Shown: positions 28,567-38,875, counted from the first letter of the stretch. The stretch: DNA of 64,000 bases from Loktanella sp. S4079 (GCF_000967725.1 NZ_JXYE01000002.1:1116001-1180000); one strand, 5' to 3'. Notes: generated by a model from the letters alone, not told the origin. Program-made: numbers and translations.

Positions 28567-29253
28567 TTAAGCGAGCCAAGTTTTGTAATCGCTCACAAGC
28601 AGATGGGTCGGTGGTACGTCTTCTTCAATCTGAGCAAAACGGCCGATGGGTTCACGGAAAATATTGTCCGTTTCGTCGTCGTTCACGGTGGAAACTTCAC
28701 CAATCAAGACATCGCCCCCCTCGCCCCAAAAGGCATGCCAATCACCGGGCATCAAGGTCACGCTCTCGCCCGGCGCAAGGCGCAGTTTTTCGCCTGCCTC
28801 AAAATCGCGACGCAGCCCATCGCAATAGACCGTGCCGCCCTTGGTTTCGTCAAATTGGCCCTTATCGTCCGAACCGTAGAGCTCGATCACAAGGGTCGCG
28901 CCGCCGCGATTAATGATATCTTCGGCTTTGATCACATGGGTATGCATAGGCGACAGTTGATCTTGCTTCGAAATCAACAGCTTTTCCGCATAGCACATCC
29001 CCCCGCCCCGTTGCAGGTCGGCCAAACGCCCGTTGCGAAGGGTGAACAAGAAAAGCCCCATCTCGTCGTAACGACCAGCACCGTAATCGGTGATATCCCA
29101 GCCGTTGCGTGCGGAAATCACACCCTGTGCCTCTAAAGCGCGGGATTTGAATTCTTCGGGGGACCAATAGGCCCAAGGCGGCAAGGTAAATCCGTAAGAA
29201 CGGATCATGTCATCCGCCTCGGCCATAATTGCGTTAATCCGGGACCGTTTCAT
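28567..29253 (-). CDS. D-lyxose ketol-isomerase-like cupin
   Basis: A 228-residue cupin resembling bacterial D-lyxose isomerases, which interconvert D-lyxose with D-xylulose and D-mannose with D-fructose. Motifs include PPWAYWSPEEF, GMCYAEKLLISKQDQLSPMH and the metal-binding THVIKAEDIINRGG, plus GDWHAFWGEGG with a later His ligand. The ATG at 29253 follows an ideal AGGAGGTGGCA ribosome site; an in-frame GTG at 29259 lies within that site and is unlikely. It adjoins a glutamine amidotransferase-like hydrolase 64 bases upstream and may share its transcript. The natural substrate is uncertain. Confidence 0.82.
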   Translation of the reverse strand: MKRSRINAIMAEADDMIRSYGFTLPPWAYWSPEEFKSRALEAQGVISARNGWDITDYGAGRYDEMGLFLFTLRNGRLADLQRGGGMCYAEKLLISKQDQLSPMHTHVIKAEDIINRGGATLVIELYGSDDKGQFDETKGGTVYCDGLRRDFEAGEKLRLAPGESVTLMPGDWHAFWGEGGDVLIGEVSTVNDDETDNIFREPIGRFAQIEEDVPPTHLLVSDYKTWLA

Positions 29254-29317
29254 TGCCACCTCCTAAAACGTTTACGAAATGGTGATGCCGAATTTGTCAG
29301 ACAGACGCAAGCGCAGC

Positions 29318-30082
29318 TTAGGCTGATTTGCGAATTCCGCCCGCGGCCCAATCACGGCAGGCAGCGCCGAAAGCTTCGAACAATGGGCGTGAAACCGGAT
29401 CAGCGTCTGCATTCCATTCCGGGTGCCACTGGACCGACAGTGTAAAACCTGGCGCATCCTGCACATAAATTGCCTCGGGGGTGCCATCTGGCGCATGACC
29501 GTCCACAACGATACGCGGTCCCGCTTCTTTGATGCCCTGACCATGCAATGTATTGGTCATGACCTTCTGGGCACCCATCAGTTTATGGAAAACGCCTTGT
29601 TCGCGAAATGTCACCGCGTGGCGCAAGGCGAATTTCTCTTCCAAGGTGCCATCTGGCGGCATGCGATGGTTATCGCGCCCCGGCAGATCACGGATTTCAG
29701 GATAAAGCGTACCGCCCATAGCGACGTTAACCTCTTGGAACCCGCGACAAATCCCAAAGATCGGCTGACCGCGTGATACACATGCGCGGATCAAAGGCAG
29801 TGCAATCCCATCGCGCTCACGATCAAAGGCACCATGAGCCTCAGTCGCCGTCTCTCCGTATTCTTCTGGGTGTACGTTGGGGCGCCCCCCCGTGAACAAA
29901 AAACCGTCACAGCGTTCCATGAGGGAATTTATGCACACTGTACCAACACCAGTGGGCACGATCAGCGGCAAGCCGTCTGACACCTCGGCAATGGCCCGAA
30001 CATTCATTTCTCCGGCTGCAAAGGCCGGATATTCGTCGTTAATAAGATGACTGTTACCAATAATACCGATAACTGGCTTCAT
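29318..30082 (-). CDS. Class I glutamine amidotransferase-like hydrolase (peptidase C26, PuuD-like)
   Basis: A 254-residue stand-alone amidotransferase-type hydrolase of the gamma-glutamyl-gamma-aminobutyrate hydrolase (PuuD) family. The nucleophile is Cys112 in PIFGICRGFQEVNVAMGG; the partner His and Glu are in SVQWHPEWN. The early FLFTGGRPNVHPEEY also matches PuuD. I start at the ATG at 30082 (MKPVIGIIGN), the usual family opening. PuuD-like enzymes work in polyamine breakdown, but no other puu genes are near; the neighbour is a lyxose isomerase-like gene. The substrate could be another gamma-glutamyl amide. Confidence 0.85.
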   Translation of the reverse strand: MKPVIGIIGNSHLINDEYPAFAAGEMNVRAIAEVSDGLPLIVPTGVGTVCINSLMERCDGFLFTGGRPNVHPEEYGETATEAHGAFDRERDGIALPLIRACVSRGQPIFGICRGFQEVNVAMGGTLYPEIRDLPGRDNHRMPPDGTLEEKFALRHAVTFREQGVFHKLMGAQKVMTNTLHGQGIKEAGPRIVVDGHAPDGTPEAIYVQDAPGFTLSVQWHPEWNADADPVSRPLFEAFGAACRDWAAGGIRKSA

Positions 30083-30202
30083 GTTATTTATCCTTGTTCT
30101 ATGCACCAATTTTATCGGCTTTCAGACATGAACAAAAGATAACCGCTCCGCACAATCCCCTTGGCTGAAATGCACAGCACACCGACGCGGCAGATCAAGG
30201 CC

Positions 30203-30240
30203 AAAAAGATCAAAGCCGCGCCTTAATTAAAAGGCACGGC
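30203..30240 (-). terminator. Terminator of the glcB / GlcG-like unit
   Basis: Read on the minus strand: GCCGTGCCTT, loop, AAGGCGCGGC (10-bp stem, one mismatch), then a T-rich tail TTTGATCTTTTTGG. It starts 24 bases after the stop of the GlcG-like gene. Confidence 0.8.
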
Positions 30241-30264
30241 CTAATGCATAGCGATAGTGCTAAC

Positions 30265-30693
30265 TTACGCTTCGCCAGATAGACCAGCGGCCTCAAGACC
30301 TGCCATCGCAGCGACAACATCATTGTCAGACGTATCACCTGTCACGCCAACTGCGCCGATCACAGCACCTTTTTTGTCGTGCACCAAGACGCCGCCGGGC
30401 ACAGGAACTACCTGCCCTCCGTAGACGCCGTTTACGGCAGCCATGAAATAGGCCTGCTGTTCTGCACGAGCCATTTGCGCGGTTCCCGCCATGCCCAGCA
30501 TGATCGCACCATAGGCCTTGCCGTGTGCGATACCAAAACGCCCAGGTGCTGCGCCGTCGGCACGTTCAAAGGCCTTCACATGACCGCCCGCATCCAAAAC
30601 AACAACGGAAAGTGGCTTTAAACCCATCTCGTCGCCCTTGGCCAAGGCCTTGCGAATAATTGTACGTGCTTTGCTTGCTGAAATTTCAGCCAT
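30265..30693 (-). CDS. GlcG/HbpS family protein (DUF336)
   Basis: A 142-residue protein of the GlcG / HbpS family. HbpS of Streptomyces binds heme outside the cell; GlcG of E. coli is encoded among glycolate genes and has no proven role. Motifs are SVVVLDAGGHVKAFERADGA, SFGI-like RFGIAHGKAYGA, and PVPGGVLVHDKKGAVIGAVG with the glycine-rich end. There is no signal peptide, so it should be cytoplasmic. It lies 38 bases downstream of malate synthase G, which repeats the glcG-glcB pairing of E. coli and supports a link to glycolate/glyoxylate use. Confidence 0.88.
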   Translation of the reverse strand: MAEISASKARTIIRKALAKGDEMGLKPLSVVVLDAGGHVKAFERADGAAPGRFGIAHGKAYGAIMLGMAGTAQMARAEQQAYFMAAVNGVYGGQVVPVPGGVLVHDKKGAVIGAVGVTGDTSDNDVVAAMAGLEAAGLSGEA

Positions 30694-30708
30694 AGTTTTC
30701 TCCTCGTA

Positions 30709-30728
30709 GGGTGGATTTTAATCCACCC
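30709..30728. repeat. Inverted repeat between glcB and the GlcG-like gene
   Basis: GGGTGGATT, two bases, AATCCACCC: a perfect 9-bp inverted repeat immediately after the glcB stop. It has no T-run, so it resembles a REP-like or mRNA-stabilising element more than a terminator. Confidence 0.5.
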
Positions 30729-30731
30729 GTG

Positions 30732-32858
30732 TTAGTGATTCCGCTGCGCCTTGAGCTCCTGACGGCGCTGATGCAAGACGGGCTCTGTGTAGCCCGAGGG
30801 CTGAATCCGTCCCTTGAATACCAGATCGCAGGCAGCCTGAAAGGCGATGCCATCAAAATCCGGCGCCATCGGGCGATAGGCCGGATCACCTGCATTCTGC
30901 TCATCCACGACCACAGCCATTTTGCGCATGGCATCCATGACTTGCGACTGGCTAACGACGTCGTGATGAAGCCAGTTAGCAAGCGCTTGGCTCGAGATGC
31001 GACAGGTTGCGCGGTCTTCCATCAGTCCCACGTTGTTGATGTCAGGAACCTTTGAACAGCCAACACCTTGATCGACCCAGCGCACGACATAACCCAAGAT
31101 CCCCTGCGCGTTATTTTCGATCTCGCGTGAAAGCACCTCATCTGACCAATCAGCATTGGCGGCAGCAGGGATATCCAGCAAATCAGCCAGCGTTCCGCGT
31201 GCCCCACCTGCTTTAATTTCGTCTTGGCGCGCGATCACATCAATCTGATGATAATGGGTCGCATGCAATGTCGCGGCGGTTGGCGACGGCACCCAAGCGC
31301 AGTTTGCCCCAGACAAAGGATGCCCCACCTTGGCCTCCAACATCGCAGACATCAAATCTGGCATGGCCCACATGCCCTTGCCGATCTGTGCCTTACCCTG
31401 CAACCCGCAGGCAAGACCAATATCGACATTGCGGTCCTCATAGGACTTAATCCACGCACTGTCTTTCATGTCCCCTTTGGGGATCATTGGACCAGCTTCC
31501 ATGCTGGTGTGAATCTCGTCACCAGTCCGATCAAGGAACCCAGTATTGATAAAGGCAACCCGTGATTTTGCCGCGCGGATACATTCCTTGAGGTTCACCG
31601 AAGTCCGGCGTTCCTCGTCCATAATGCCCAGCTTTACGGTATTTGCAGGCAGGCCCAGCGCGGCTTCGACGTGATCAAAAATTTCACAGGCAAAGCTGAC
31701 CTCTTCGGGGCCATGCATCTTGGGTTTTACCACATAGACCGAACCATAAAGGGAATTGCCACCCTCACGTTGCAGGTCATGCATCGCAATTAATGTGGTG
31801 CACATTGCATCCATCAAGCCTTCGCCGATCTCCTGCCCTTCGGCATCCAAGATCGCAGGGTTGGTCATCAGATGGCCCACGTTGCGGACCAGCATCAGCG
31901 ACCGCCCCTTGTGAACAACGGACTTCCCGGCAGTATCGGTGTAAGTGACGTCTGAATTGAGCTTGCGGGTAAAGGTCTTGCCGCCTTTGGTGACATCTTC
32001 GGTCAAGTCGCCCTTCATCAGGCCGAGCCAATTCCCGTAAGCCAGTACTTTGTCTTCGGCATCAACGGCGGCAACGGAATCTTCGCAATCCATGATGGTC
32101 GATAGAGCCGATTCAAGAATGATGTCCGAGATACCGGCCTGATCTGCGCTGCCAATTGTGCTGTCACGATCAACTACAATCTGGATCAGCAGCCCGTTAA
32201 CTTTCAGGAAAAATGCGTCCTGCCCGTTAGCACCGACAAACTGCTCTGCATCTTTCAGTGCGGGCAGCAAAACGCCGTCTTCCACGCGAATTTCGACAAT
32301 ATCGGCCCAAGACCCGCTGGCAAGCGGCGCGACCTTATCCAGATGCGCACGCCCCCACGCAATAACGCGTGCGCCGCGTTCTGCGTCATAGCCTTTGCCT
32401 TTGGGCAGATCGCCCAGCGCATCAGTGCCATAAAGCGCATCATAAAGGCTGCCCCATCGCGCGTTCGCCGCGTTTAGTGCAAAGCGCGCATTCATGATCG
32501 GCACAACCAATTGCGGCCCCGGCACATGCGCGATTTCCGGATCCGTATTGCCCGTATCAATGCTAAAATCTGGACCCTCGGGAACCAGATAGCCGATATC
32601 TTTCAGAAAGGCTTCGTAGGCTTGGGCATCATGCGCCTTGCCACGATTAGCCACATGCCAGTCGTCAATTTGACCTTGGATGTCTTCACGCTTTGCCAAT
32701 AGTGCGCGATTGCGCGCGGCCATCTTATCGACCAGCCCAGAAAATCCAGCCCAAAATTGATCGGCATCAACGCCTGTGCCCGGTAGCGCCTGTGTTTCGA
32801 TAAAATCGGCCAATACCGTAGCGACCTGAAGCCCCTGCTTGTCCACGCGGTCTGTCAT
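30732..32858 (-). CDS. glcB: Malate synthase G
   Basis: GlcB condenses glyoxylate with acetyl-CoA to give malate, completing the glyoxylate shunt and glycolate use. The 708-residue product is the single-chain G form. Visible motifs are the metal-binding [67 protein letters not shown] with the catalytic Asp, and [20 protein letters not shown]. It is followed by a GlcG-like gene. Isocitrate lyase is not in the window; the ethylmalonyl-CoA route, known in several Rhodobacterales, would also need a way to use glyoxylate. Divergent from pepN across 206 bases. Confidence 0.97.
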   Translation of the reverse strand: MTDRVDKQGLQVATVLADFIETQALPGTGVDADQFWAGFSGLVDKMAARNRALLAKREDIQGQIDDWHVANRGKAHDAQAYEAFLKDIGYLVPEGPDFSIDTGNTDPEIAHVPGPQLVVPIMNARFALNAANARWGSLYDALYGTDALGDLPKGKGYDAERGARVIAWGRAHLDKVAPLASGSWADIVEIRVEDGVLLPALKDAEQFVGANGQDAFFLKVNGLLIQIVVDRDSTIGSADQAGISDIILESALSTIMDCEDSVAAVDAEDKVLAYGNWLGLMKGDLTEDVTKGGKTFTRKLNSDVTYTDTAGKSVVHKGRSLMLVRNVGHLMTNPAILDAEGQEIGEGLMDAMCTTLIAMHDLQREGGNSLYGSVYVVKPKMHGPEEVSFACEIFDHVEAALGLPANTVKLGIMDEERRTSVNLKECIRAAKSRVAFINTGFLDRTGDEIHTSMEAGPMIPKGDMKDSAWIKSYEDRNVDIGLACGLQGKAQIGKGMWAMPDLMSAMLEAKVGHPLSGANCAWVPSPTAATLHATHYHQIDVIARQDEIKAGGARGTLADLLDIPAAANADWSDEVLSREIENNAQGILGYVVRWVDQGVGCSKVPDINNVGLMEDRATCRISSQALANWLHHDVVSQSQVMDAMRKMAVVVDEQNAGDPAYRPMAPDFDGIAFQAACDLVFKGRIQPSGYTEPVLHQRRQELKAQRNH

Positions 32859-33064
32859 TTCTTCCCCCTCGGTCTTGCGGCGCGATCGATGCGATCCCGC
32901 TTTGGCCAGAGTTAGAACAGAAGTTTCCTATCGGCAACAAGACCCAAATTGGCAAAACACCTATTTGCGTTTGCGTTAAATGCATATTCGGCCAAAGCGG
33001 TGGTTGCGAGCATGCCCCCAGAGGCATAACTTTTGACGAAAGATGAATTCAGCCTGAAAGGCAC

Positions 33065-35623
33065 ATGCGTATGCAATCCCCCGCCCCGCAAACAATTTTC
33101 CTGAAAGATTACCAACCGCCTGCATATTTGGTGGATTCGGTCCATCTGACATTTCAACTGGCTCCGACGTCCACGCGCGTGCGTTCAAAAATCGCGTTCC
33201 GCCCAAACCCCGCGGCCACAAGCAAAGAGTTCTTTTTGCACGGTGAAAAGCTCAAGCTGATCTCGGCTTCGATTGATCAATCGCCTATTGCGCCTGAAGT
33301 CACGGAAACAGGTTTGTACTGCGATGTGCCGGACGCCCCATTTGTCTTTGAGGCCGAGGTCGAAATCAGCCCCGAAACGAACACCGCACTCGAAGGGCTG
33401 TATATGTCGAACGGCATGTACTGCACCCAATGCGAGGCCGAAGGGTTCCGCAAAATTACCTATTACCCGGACCGTCCCGATGTGATGTCGATCTTTACCG
33501 TTCGTATCGAAAGCGACCTGCCTGTGCTGCTCTCAAACGGCAACCCAACTGGCAAAGGCGATGGCTGGGCAGAATGGCATGATCCGTGGCCCAAACCTGC
33601 ATATCTATTTGCGCTTGTCGGTGGCGAACTGGTGAACCACCCCGACCGATTCACAACTATGTCCGGCAAAGATGTTGAGCTAAACATTTGGGTCCGCCCC
33701 GGTGGCGATGAACAAAAATGCGCTTTTGGTATGGAAGCGCTAAAGAAGTCGATGAAATGGGACGAGGACGTCTACGGGCGCGAGTATGACTTGGACATCT
33801 TCAACATCGTGGCTGTCGATGACTTCAACATGGGGGCGATGGAAAACAAGGGTTTGAATATTTTCAACTCTTCAGCCGTGCTGGCCAGCCCGGAAACATC
33901 AACCGATGCGAACTTTGAACGGATCGAAGCGATCATCGCGCACGAGTATTTCCACAACTGGACAGGCAACCGGATTACCTGCCGCGATTGGTTCCAGCTT
34001 TGCCTCAAAGAAGGACTAACCGTTTTCCGCGATCAGCAATTTACCGGCGATATGCGCAGCCATGCTGTGAAACGTATCGACGATGCGGTCGTCCTTCGTG
34101 CGCATCAATTCCGCGAAGATAACGGCCCGCTTGCACACCCCGTGCGGCCAGAAAGCTTTGTCGAGATCAACAACTTTTACACGGTCACCGTCTATGAAAA
34201 AGGCGCCGAGATTATCGGTATGCTCAAACGGTTGGTGGGCGATGCAGATTACAAAAAAGCACTGGATTTGTACTTTGAACGGCATGACGGCGACGCCGCA
34301 ACCATCGAAGATTGGTTGCAAGTCTTTGAGGACGCCACAGGCCGTGACCTGAGCCAATTTGCAAAGTGGTATTCGCAAGCGGGTACACCGCGCGTTTCAG
34401 TGAGCGATAGCTATGCGGATGGCACCTATACGCTCACACTGCGCCAAGATACTCCTGCGACACCGGGCCAGGACCACAAAGACCCAATGGTCATCCCTGT
34501 CGCTGTTGGTTTGCTCAACGATAATGGAGATGAGGTCGTGCCGACCCGTGTGCTTGAACTCACCCAAGCAGAGCAAAGCTTTACCTTTGAAGGCCTTGCC
34601 GGCAAGCCCGTGCCTTCCATCCTGCGGGACTTCTCTGCGCCTGTGATCCTTGAACACGACCGATCTAACGCAGAGCGTGCCTTCTTGCTCGCGCATGATA
34701 CCGATCAGTTTAACCGCTGGGACGCTGGCCGTAGCCTTGCGCAGGATGTTTTGCTGCAGATGGTTCAAAACGGTGCGTCGCCGGATGCGGCATATCTTGA
34801 CGGGCTATTGGCCGTGCTACGCAATGATGGCCTTGATCCTGCATTCCGTGCGCTCGTGCTATCATTGCCGAGCCAAGACGACACAGCACAGGCATTGGTC
34901 GATGCAGGCCAAACACCTGATCCGACCGCAATCTACCGCGCCCACGAAACGCTAACTTTGCAGATCGCCCAGCATTTGCAGGATACAATGCCACGCATCT
35001 ATGCTGAAATGACCGTAACTGGGGATTACACGCCCGATGCCGTCTCTGCGGGAAAACGGGCACTCGGGAACCGGGTCTTGTCTTTGATGTCGAAGCTGGA
35101 TGGCGGCAAGCAAGCTACACAGCAATTTGCAACGGCCAATAACATGACCCAGCAGATCGCCGCCCTCGCTGCCCTGCTTAAGATTGGCAAAGGCGACACA
35201 GAGATCGACGCGTTTGAACAGCAGTGGAAACATGACCGTCTGGTGATGGATAAATGGTTCTCATTGCAGGTGGCGTGCGCCACACCTGAAGACGCAACAC
35301 AGGTCGCACAAAGTCTCACCGCGCACCCCGACTTTACGATGACCAACCCAAATCGGTTCAGATCCGTCTTTGGCAGCTTGGCGGGTAACACCGCAGGTTT
35401 CCACGATACCTCTGGCGCGGCCTATGCGTTGATGGCGGATTGGTTGATCAAACTAGACGCATTAAACCCGCAAACGACAGCGCGGATGACAACGGCGTTT
35501 TCAACGTGGAAACGCTATGACAGCGGACGTCAGGAAAAAATGCAGGCAGCACTAAATCGCATTGCAAAGACAGCCGACCTGTCACGCGACACCACCGAAA
35601 TGGTGACCCGCATTTTGGGATAG
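33065..35623 (+). CDS. pepN: Aminopeptidase N
   Basis: A broad-specificity M1 zinc aminopeptidase that removes N-terminal residues from peptides in the cytoplasm. At 852 residues it is close to E. coli PepN. The substrate-binding GAMEN is at 257-261. The zinc site is HEYFH (293-297) with Glu316 in LKEGLTVF. The catalytic Tyr should lie in NFYTVTVYEKGAEI. The N-terminal barrel includes YCTQCEAEGFRKITYYPDRPD, and the helical C-terminal domain is complete. An ATG two codons further on (33071) is an alternative start. A GC-rich hairpin follows the stop. Confidence 0.97.
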   Translation: MRMQSPAPQTIFLKDYQPPAYLVDSVHLTFQLAPTSTRVRSKIAFRPNPAATSKEFFLHGEKLKLISASIDQSPIAPEVTETGLYCDVPDAPFVFEAEVEISPETNTALEGLYMSNGMYCTQCEAEGFRKITYYPDRPDVMSIFTVRIESDLPVLLSNGNPTGKGDGWAEWHDPWPKPAYLFALVGGELVNHPDRFTTMSGKDVELNIWVRPGGDEQKCAFGMEALKKSMKWDEDVYGREYDLDIFNIVAVDDFNMGAMENKGLNIFNSSAVLASPETSTDANFERIEAIIAHEYFHNWTGNRITCRDWFQLCLKEGLTVFRDQQFTGDMRSHAVKRIDDAVVLRAHQFREDNGPLAHPVRPESFVEINNFYTVTVYEKGAEIIGMLKRLVGDADYKKALDLYFERHDGDAATIEDWLQVFEDATGRDLSQFAKWYSQAGTPRVSVSDSYADGTYTLTLRQDTPATPGQDHKDPMVIPVAVGLLNDNGDEVVPTRVLELTQAEQSFTFEGLAGKPVPSILRDFSAPVILEHDRSNAERAFLLAHDTDQFNRWDAGRSLAQDVLLQMVQNGASPDAAYLDGLLAVLRNDGLDPAFRALVLSLPSQDDTAQALVDAGQTPDPTAIYRAHETLTLQIAQHLQDTMPRIYAEMTVTGDYTPDAVSAGKRALGNRVLSLMSKLDGGKQATQQFATANNMTQQIAALAALLKIGKGDTEIDAFEQQWKHDRLVMDKWFSLQVACATPEDATQVAQSLTAHPDFTMTNPNRFRSVFGSLAGNTAGFHDTSGAAYALMADWLIKLDALNPQTTARMTTAFSTWKRYDSGRQEKMQAALNRIAKTADLSRDTTEMVTRILG

Positions 35624-35639
35624 GCGGCTTACCGATTGC

Positions 35640-35663
35640 GGCGCGGCGGAAACCTGCCGCGCC
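35640..35663 (+). terminator. GC-rich hairpin after pepN, possible terminator
   Basis: GGCGCGGC, eight bases, GCCGCGCC: a perfect 8-bp stem 17 bases after the pepN stop. Only CCAAAAT follows, so there is no T-run; it may slow but not fully stop transcription. Confidence 0.4.
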
Positions 35664-35710
35664 CCAAAATCTGTCGTGGAACCGTTACGCGATTTTTGTA
35701 GCGTTTCACT

Positions 35711-36580
35711 ATGGAACATCGAATTGAACCATTGATCGCAGAACGCGCGCCATGGCTCTATGGCGAACGGACCGGCATTCCGACGATCCGAAAGGCGCTC
35801 TATCGCGTGCTCGGGTATCAGAAAACCATCGCTATTGCGCGGCGTTGCGAACACGCCTCTACCCCCGAGATCATGCAAACAATGGGCGCGATGCTCGCCC
35901 AGAATGTCACCGCAACAGGGTTGCATCATATCCCGACGCATGGTCCCGCGCTGATCGTGGCAAACCATCCCACCGGGATCGCAGATGGGATCATCCTGCA
36001 ACACCTGATCCAGCAACGCCGTAGCGACAGCTATTTCTTTGCGAATAGCGATATTTTACGAGTCTTGCCGCAACTCTCGCAGATGATTGCCCCAGTCGAG
36101 TGGCGTCTCGAAAAAAGGTGCCACGCCAAGACCCGCGAAACGATGGCCTATGTAAAACACGCGACGGCGCAGGGGCGGCTTGGGGTTATATTTCCCTCTG
36201 GCCGGCTGGCAAAACGGCGCGGATTACGTCTGTATGAACGGCCCTGGATGGCTTCGGCAGCGATGCTCGCCCGGCGGTTTGCGCTGCCAGTCATTCCGGT
36301 GAACATTCAGGCCCGCAACTCGGCACTTTTCTATGCGTTTGACGCGCTGCACCCGACATTGCGCGACATTACATTGTTTCATGAAACCCTGAACAAGTCG
36401 CGCCAACCATTCACCATCACGGTTGGAGAGCCGATTTCGCCAAGCGCCATCAGCCGCAATGCCGACGATGGGATCGAAATGCTGCGTCGCGCGACCCTAT
36501 CGCTGGGCGACAAAGATGCGCCTGCTGTAAATATGGTCACCCATTCGCGCCGCTGGCTAAAGTGGCCCCTCGCCGACTGA
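35711..36580 (+). CDS. PlsC-like 1-acyl-glycerol-3-phosphate acyltransferase family protein
   Basis: A 289-residue acyltransferase of the PlsC / LPLAT superfamily, which moves fatty acyl groups to lipid acceptors at the membrane. The catalytic block is IVANHPTGIADGII with His and Asp in a longer spacing than the classic HX4D (NHPTGIAD), and the second block is VIFPSGRLAK. There is no strong membrane helix. Relatives include hemolysin-type and ornithine-lipid acyltransferases (OlsA), so phosphatidic acid is not the only possible product. It follows pepN by 87 bases and precedes gatB by 75. Confidence 0.8.
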   Translation: MEHRIEPLIAERAPWLYGERTGIPTIRKALYRVLGYQKTIAIARRCEHASTPEIMQTMGAMLAQNVTATGLHHIPTHGPALIVANHPTGIADGIILQHLIQQRRSDSYFFANSDILRVLPQLSQMIAPVEWRLEKRCHAKTRETMAYVKHATAQGRLGVIFPSGRLAKRRGLRLYERPWMASAAMLARRFALPVIPVNIQARNSALFYAFDALHPTLRDITLFHETLNKSRQPFTITVGEPISPSAISRNADDGIEMLRRATLSLGDKDAPAVNMVTHSRRWLKWPLAD

Positions 36581-36655
36581 TCGCGCTGCTTGTTGTCTTG
36601 AAGCTGCCTGCCGCTTCTTTTAGACACCAATCAAACTTGATCAAAGGATGCGCAG

Positions 36656-38167
36656 ATGCTCGACCTGACTTATGATGTACCGGCCCCAAAAGTCATTGCC
36701 GGTGCAAAGCACGACTGGGAACTGGTGATCGGCCTAGAGGTCCACGCACAGGTCGCCACAAAGGCAAAACTCTTTTCGGGTGCTTCGACCCAATTCGGCG
36801 CGGAACCCAACAGCAACGTTGCCTTTGTTGATGCAGGCATGCCCGGCATGCTGCCCGTTATCAACGAAGGTTGCGTAGAACAGGCTGTTCGCACTGGGCT
36901 GGGCCTAAAGGCGGAAATCAATCTGACCTCTGCGTTTGACCGCAAAAACTATTTCTACCCGGATTTGCCGCAGGGCTATCAAATCTCGCAATTGTATCAC
37001 CCGATTGTGGGCGAAGGCGAAGTGCTGGTTGAAATGGGCGACGGCACGGCGCGTAAGGTTCGGATCGAACGTATCCACCTCGAACAAGACGCAGGCAAGT
37101 CGATCCACGACATGGACCCGCACATGTCGTTCGTGGATTTGAACCGGACCGGCGTTGCGCTGATGGAAATCGTCAGCCGCCCCGATATCCGTGGCCCCGA
37201 AGAGGCCGCAGCCTATGTTGGTAAACTGCGCCAAATCCTGCGCTATTTGGGGACATGTGACGGCAACATGCAAAACGGAAACCTGCGTGCAGACGTTAAC
37301 GTTTCTGTTTGTCGTCCGGGTGACTATGAAAAGTATCAAGAAACCCAGGATTTCAGCCACCTCGGCACACGTTGCGAAATCAAGAACATGAACTCAATGC
37401 GGTTTATCCAAGCCGCAATCGACGTCGAAGCACGCCGCCAAATCGCGCTGATCGAAGACGGCAGAGAGGTCGTACAAGAAACCCGCCTCTACGATCCGGA
37501 CAAAAACGAAACACGTTCGATGCGCTCCAAAGAAGAAGCGCATGACTATCGCTATTTCCCGGATCCTGATCTGCTGCCGTTGGAAATCGAGCAGGCATGG
37601 GTTGACGATATCGCCGCTTCTTTGCCCGAACTACCCGACGCCAAGAAAGCACGCTTTATCAGTGATTTTGGCCTGTCCGACTATGACGCATCTGTTCTGA
37701 CTGCTGAGGTCGCAAACGCCCAGTATTTTGAGAAAGTAGCCGAAGGTCGCGATGGTAAATTGGCCGCGAATTGGGTCATCAACGAACTGTTTGGTCGCCT
37801 TAAGAAAGAAGACCACACCATCGAGCAAAGCCCGGTATCCGCAGAGCAATTGGGCGAATTGATTGGTCTGATCAAATCCGGTGACATCTCTGGTAAGATC
37901 GCCAAAGAAGTCTTTGAGATTTGCTTTACTTCTGGGCGTAACCCGGCTGAAATCGTCGAAACCGAAGGCATGAAGCAGGTTACCGATACGGGCGCGATCG
38001 AAGCGGCTGTTGACGAAATCATTGCGGCAAACCCGGCCCAAGTCGAAAAGGCAAAGGCCAACCCGAAACTCGCTGGTTGGTTTGTGGGACAGGTCATGAA
38101 AGCAACAGGTGGCAAGGCAAACCCAGCCGTTGTGAACCAGCTCGTTTCAGCGAAACTAGGCCTATAA
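36656..38167 (+). CDS. gatB: Asp-tRNA(Asn)/Glu-tRNA(Gln) amidotransferase subunit B
   Basis: The tRNA-binding and kinase subunit of GatCAB, which converts Glu-tRNA(Gln) (and Asp-tRNA(Asn) where needed) to the correct amide form. The 503-residue product has the family start [69 protein letters not shown] and [10 protein letters not shown], and ends in a YqeY-type helical tail (from ~residue 350) ending [10 protein letters not shown]. gatA and gatC are not adjacent. Confidence 0.98.
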   Translation: MLDLTYDVPAPKVIAGAKHDWELVIGLEVHAQVATKAKLFSGASTQFGAEPNSNVAFVDAGMPGMLPVINEGCVEQAVRTGLGLKAEINLTSAFDRKNYFYPDLPQGYQISQLYHPIVGEGEVLVEMGDGTARKVRIERIHLEQDAGKSIHDMDPHMSFVDLNRTGVALMEIVSRPDIRGPEEAAAYVGKLRQILRYLGTCDGNMQNGNLRADVNVSVCRPGDYEKYQETQDFSHLGTRCEIKNMNSMRFIQAAIDVEARRQIALIEDGREVVQETRLYDPDKNETRSMRSKEEAHDYRYFPDPDLLPLEIEQAWVDDIAASLPELPDAKKARFISDFGLSDYDASVLTAEVANAQYFEKVAEGRDGKLAANWVINELFGRLKKEDHTIEQSPVSAEQLGELIGLIKSGDISGKIAKEVFEICFTSGRNPAEIVETEGMKQVTDTGAIEAAVDEIIAANPAQVEKAKANPKLAGWFVGQVMKATGGKANPAVVNQLVSAKLGL

Positions 38168-38180
38168 TCAACTTACGGGT

Positions 38181-38210
38181 AACGGCGTGCGCTTGGAATC
38201 GCGCGCCGTT
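38181..38210 (+). terminator. Probable terminator of gatB
   Basis: An 11-bp stem from AACGGCGTGCG and CGCGCGCCGTT (one G-T pair) with an eight-base loop, 13 bases after the gatB stop. The tail ATTGCTATGT is only weakly T-rich. Confidence 0.5.
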
Positions 38211-38248
38211 ATTGCTATGTACCTTTGGTGGAAAAAAGGGGTGACGGA

Positions 38249-38623
38249 ATGTCATACGAATACAAGGTCGTGCCGGCACCTACGCGCGGTGTAAAAGCCA
38301 AAGGCGCAAAATCTGCCGAAGGTCGCTTTGCTGTCGCACTAGAGACGATGATGAACGATCTGGCCGCAGATCGCTGGGAATACCTGCGCACTGATACACT
38401 GCCTGCTGAACAGCGCGAAGGGCTGATGGGCAAAACAACGGTTTACCGCAACATGCTTGTCTTTCGTCGTGAAAAACAGGCGGTTGAGGCGCAAGTCGCA
38501 CCGCCAACAGTTGCGGTAAAACCCCCTGCCCCCGCACCAGAAAAGGTCGAAAAGCCTGCGGTGGTTGAACCCAAAAAGGTCACCCCACCTGAAAAACCTT
38601 CGTCAGAGGTCGCAGCCGAATAA
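38249..38623 (+). CDS. DUF4177 domain protein
   Basis: A 124-residue cytoplasmic protein. The first ~75 residues (MSYEYKVVPAPTRG, ALETMMNDLAADRWEYLR, LVFRREKQ) match DUF4177, a small alpha/beta domain of unknown function. The last ~45 residues are a low-complexity Pro/Ala/Lys/Glu tail, probably disordered. I start at the ATG at 38249, where the family opens with M-YEYKVV; an in-frame start at 38225 is upstream. Its stop ends at the base before the stop of the convergent bolA. Confidence 0.85.
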   Translation: MSYEYKVVPAPTRGVKAKGAKSAEGRFAVALETMMNDLAADRWEYLRTDTLPAEQREGLMGKTTVYRNMLVFRREKQAVEAQVAPPTVAVKPPAPAPEKVEKPAVVEPKKVTPPEKPSSEVAAE

Positions 38624-38875
38624 TCATTGGATATCAATCGCAAGCGCATGAATGCGCCCGATGATATCTTTACCCAAGGCACTATGAATAGCTCGATGAC
38701 GTGCGATCCGGGTCATACCATCCAGCTCTGGTGCCTTAATCACAATGCGCCAATGGCTTTCGCCTGATCCATCGTCGCCCGCATGACCGCTGTGCATCGC
38801 ACTTTCATTAATCACTTCGAGCGAAGTCGGTGAAAGCGCAGACAGTGCTGTGCGAATTTCTGCTTCTAGGGCCAT
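38624..38875 (-). CDS. bolA: BolA family protein
   Basis: An 83-residue BolA-type protein. BolA proteins pair with monothiol glutaredoxins to bind and pass on iron-sulfur clusters. Features are LSPTSLEVINESAMHSGHAG with candidate ligand His, ESHWRIVIKAPEL, and the helix TRIARHRAIHSALGKDI leading to IHALAIDI. The ATG at 38875 has AAGGAAA upstream; longer in-frame starts read through the divergent J-domain gene and are rejected. It is divergent from the J-domain gene across 79 bases, a pairing common in Rhodobacterales near cobS. Confidence 0.93.
   Translation of the reverse strand: MALEAEIRTALSALSPTSLEVINESAMHSGHAGDDGSGESHWRIVIKAPELDGMTRIARHRAIHSALGKDIIGRIHALAIDIQ

Noticed and set aside
32859..33064. 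ScfR/PccR-type site (TTTGCAAA) between glcB and pepN
   Set aside because: Only imperfect TTTGCG and GGCAAAA stretches near 32950-32980; no full match.
35582..36016. 144-codon minus-strand frame opposite the acyltransferase gene
   Set aside because: Antisense to a gene with clear PlsC-type motifs; product has no recognisable features.
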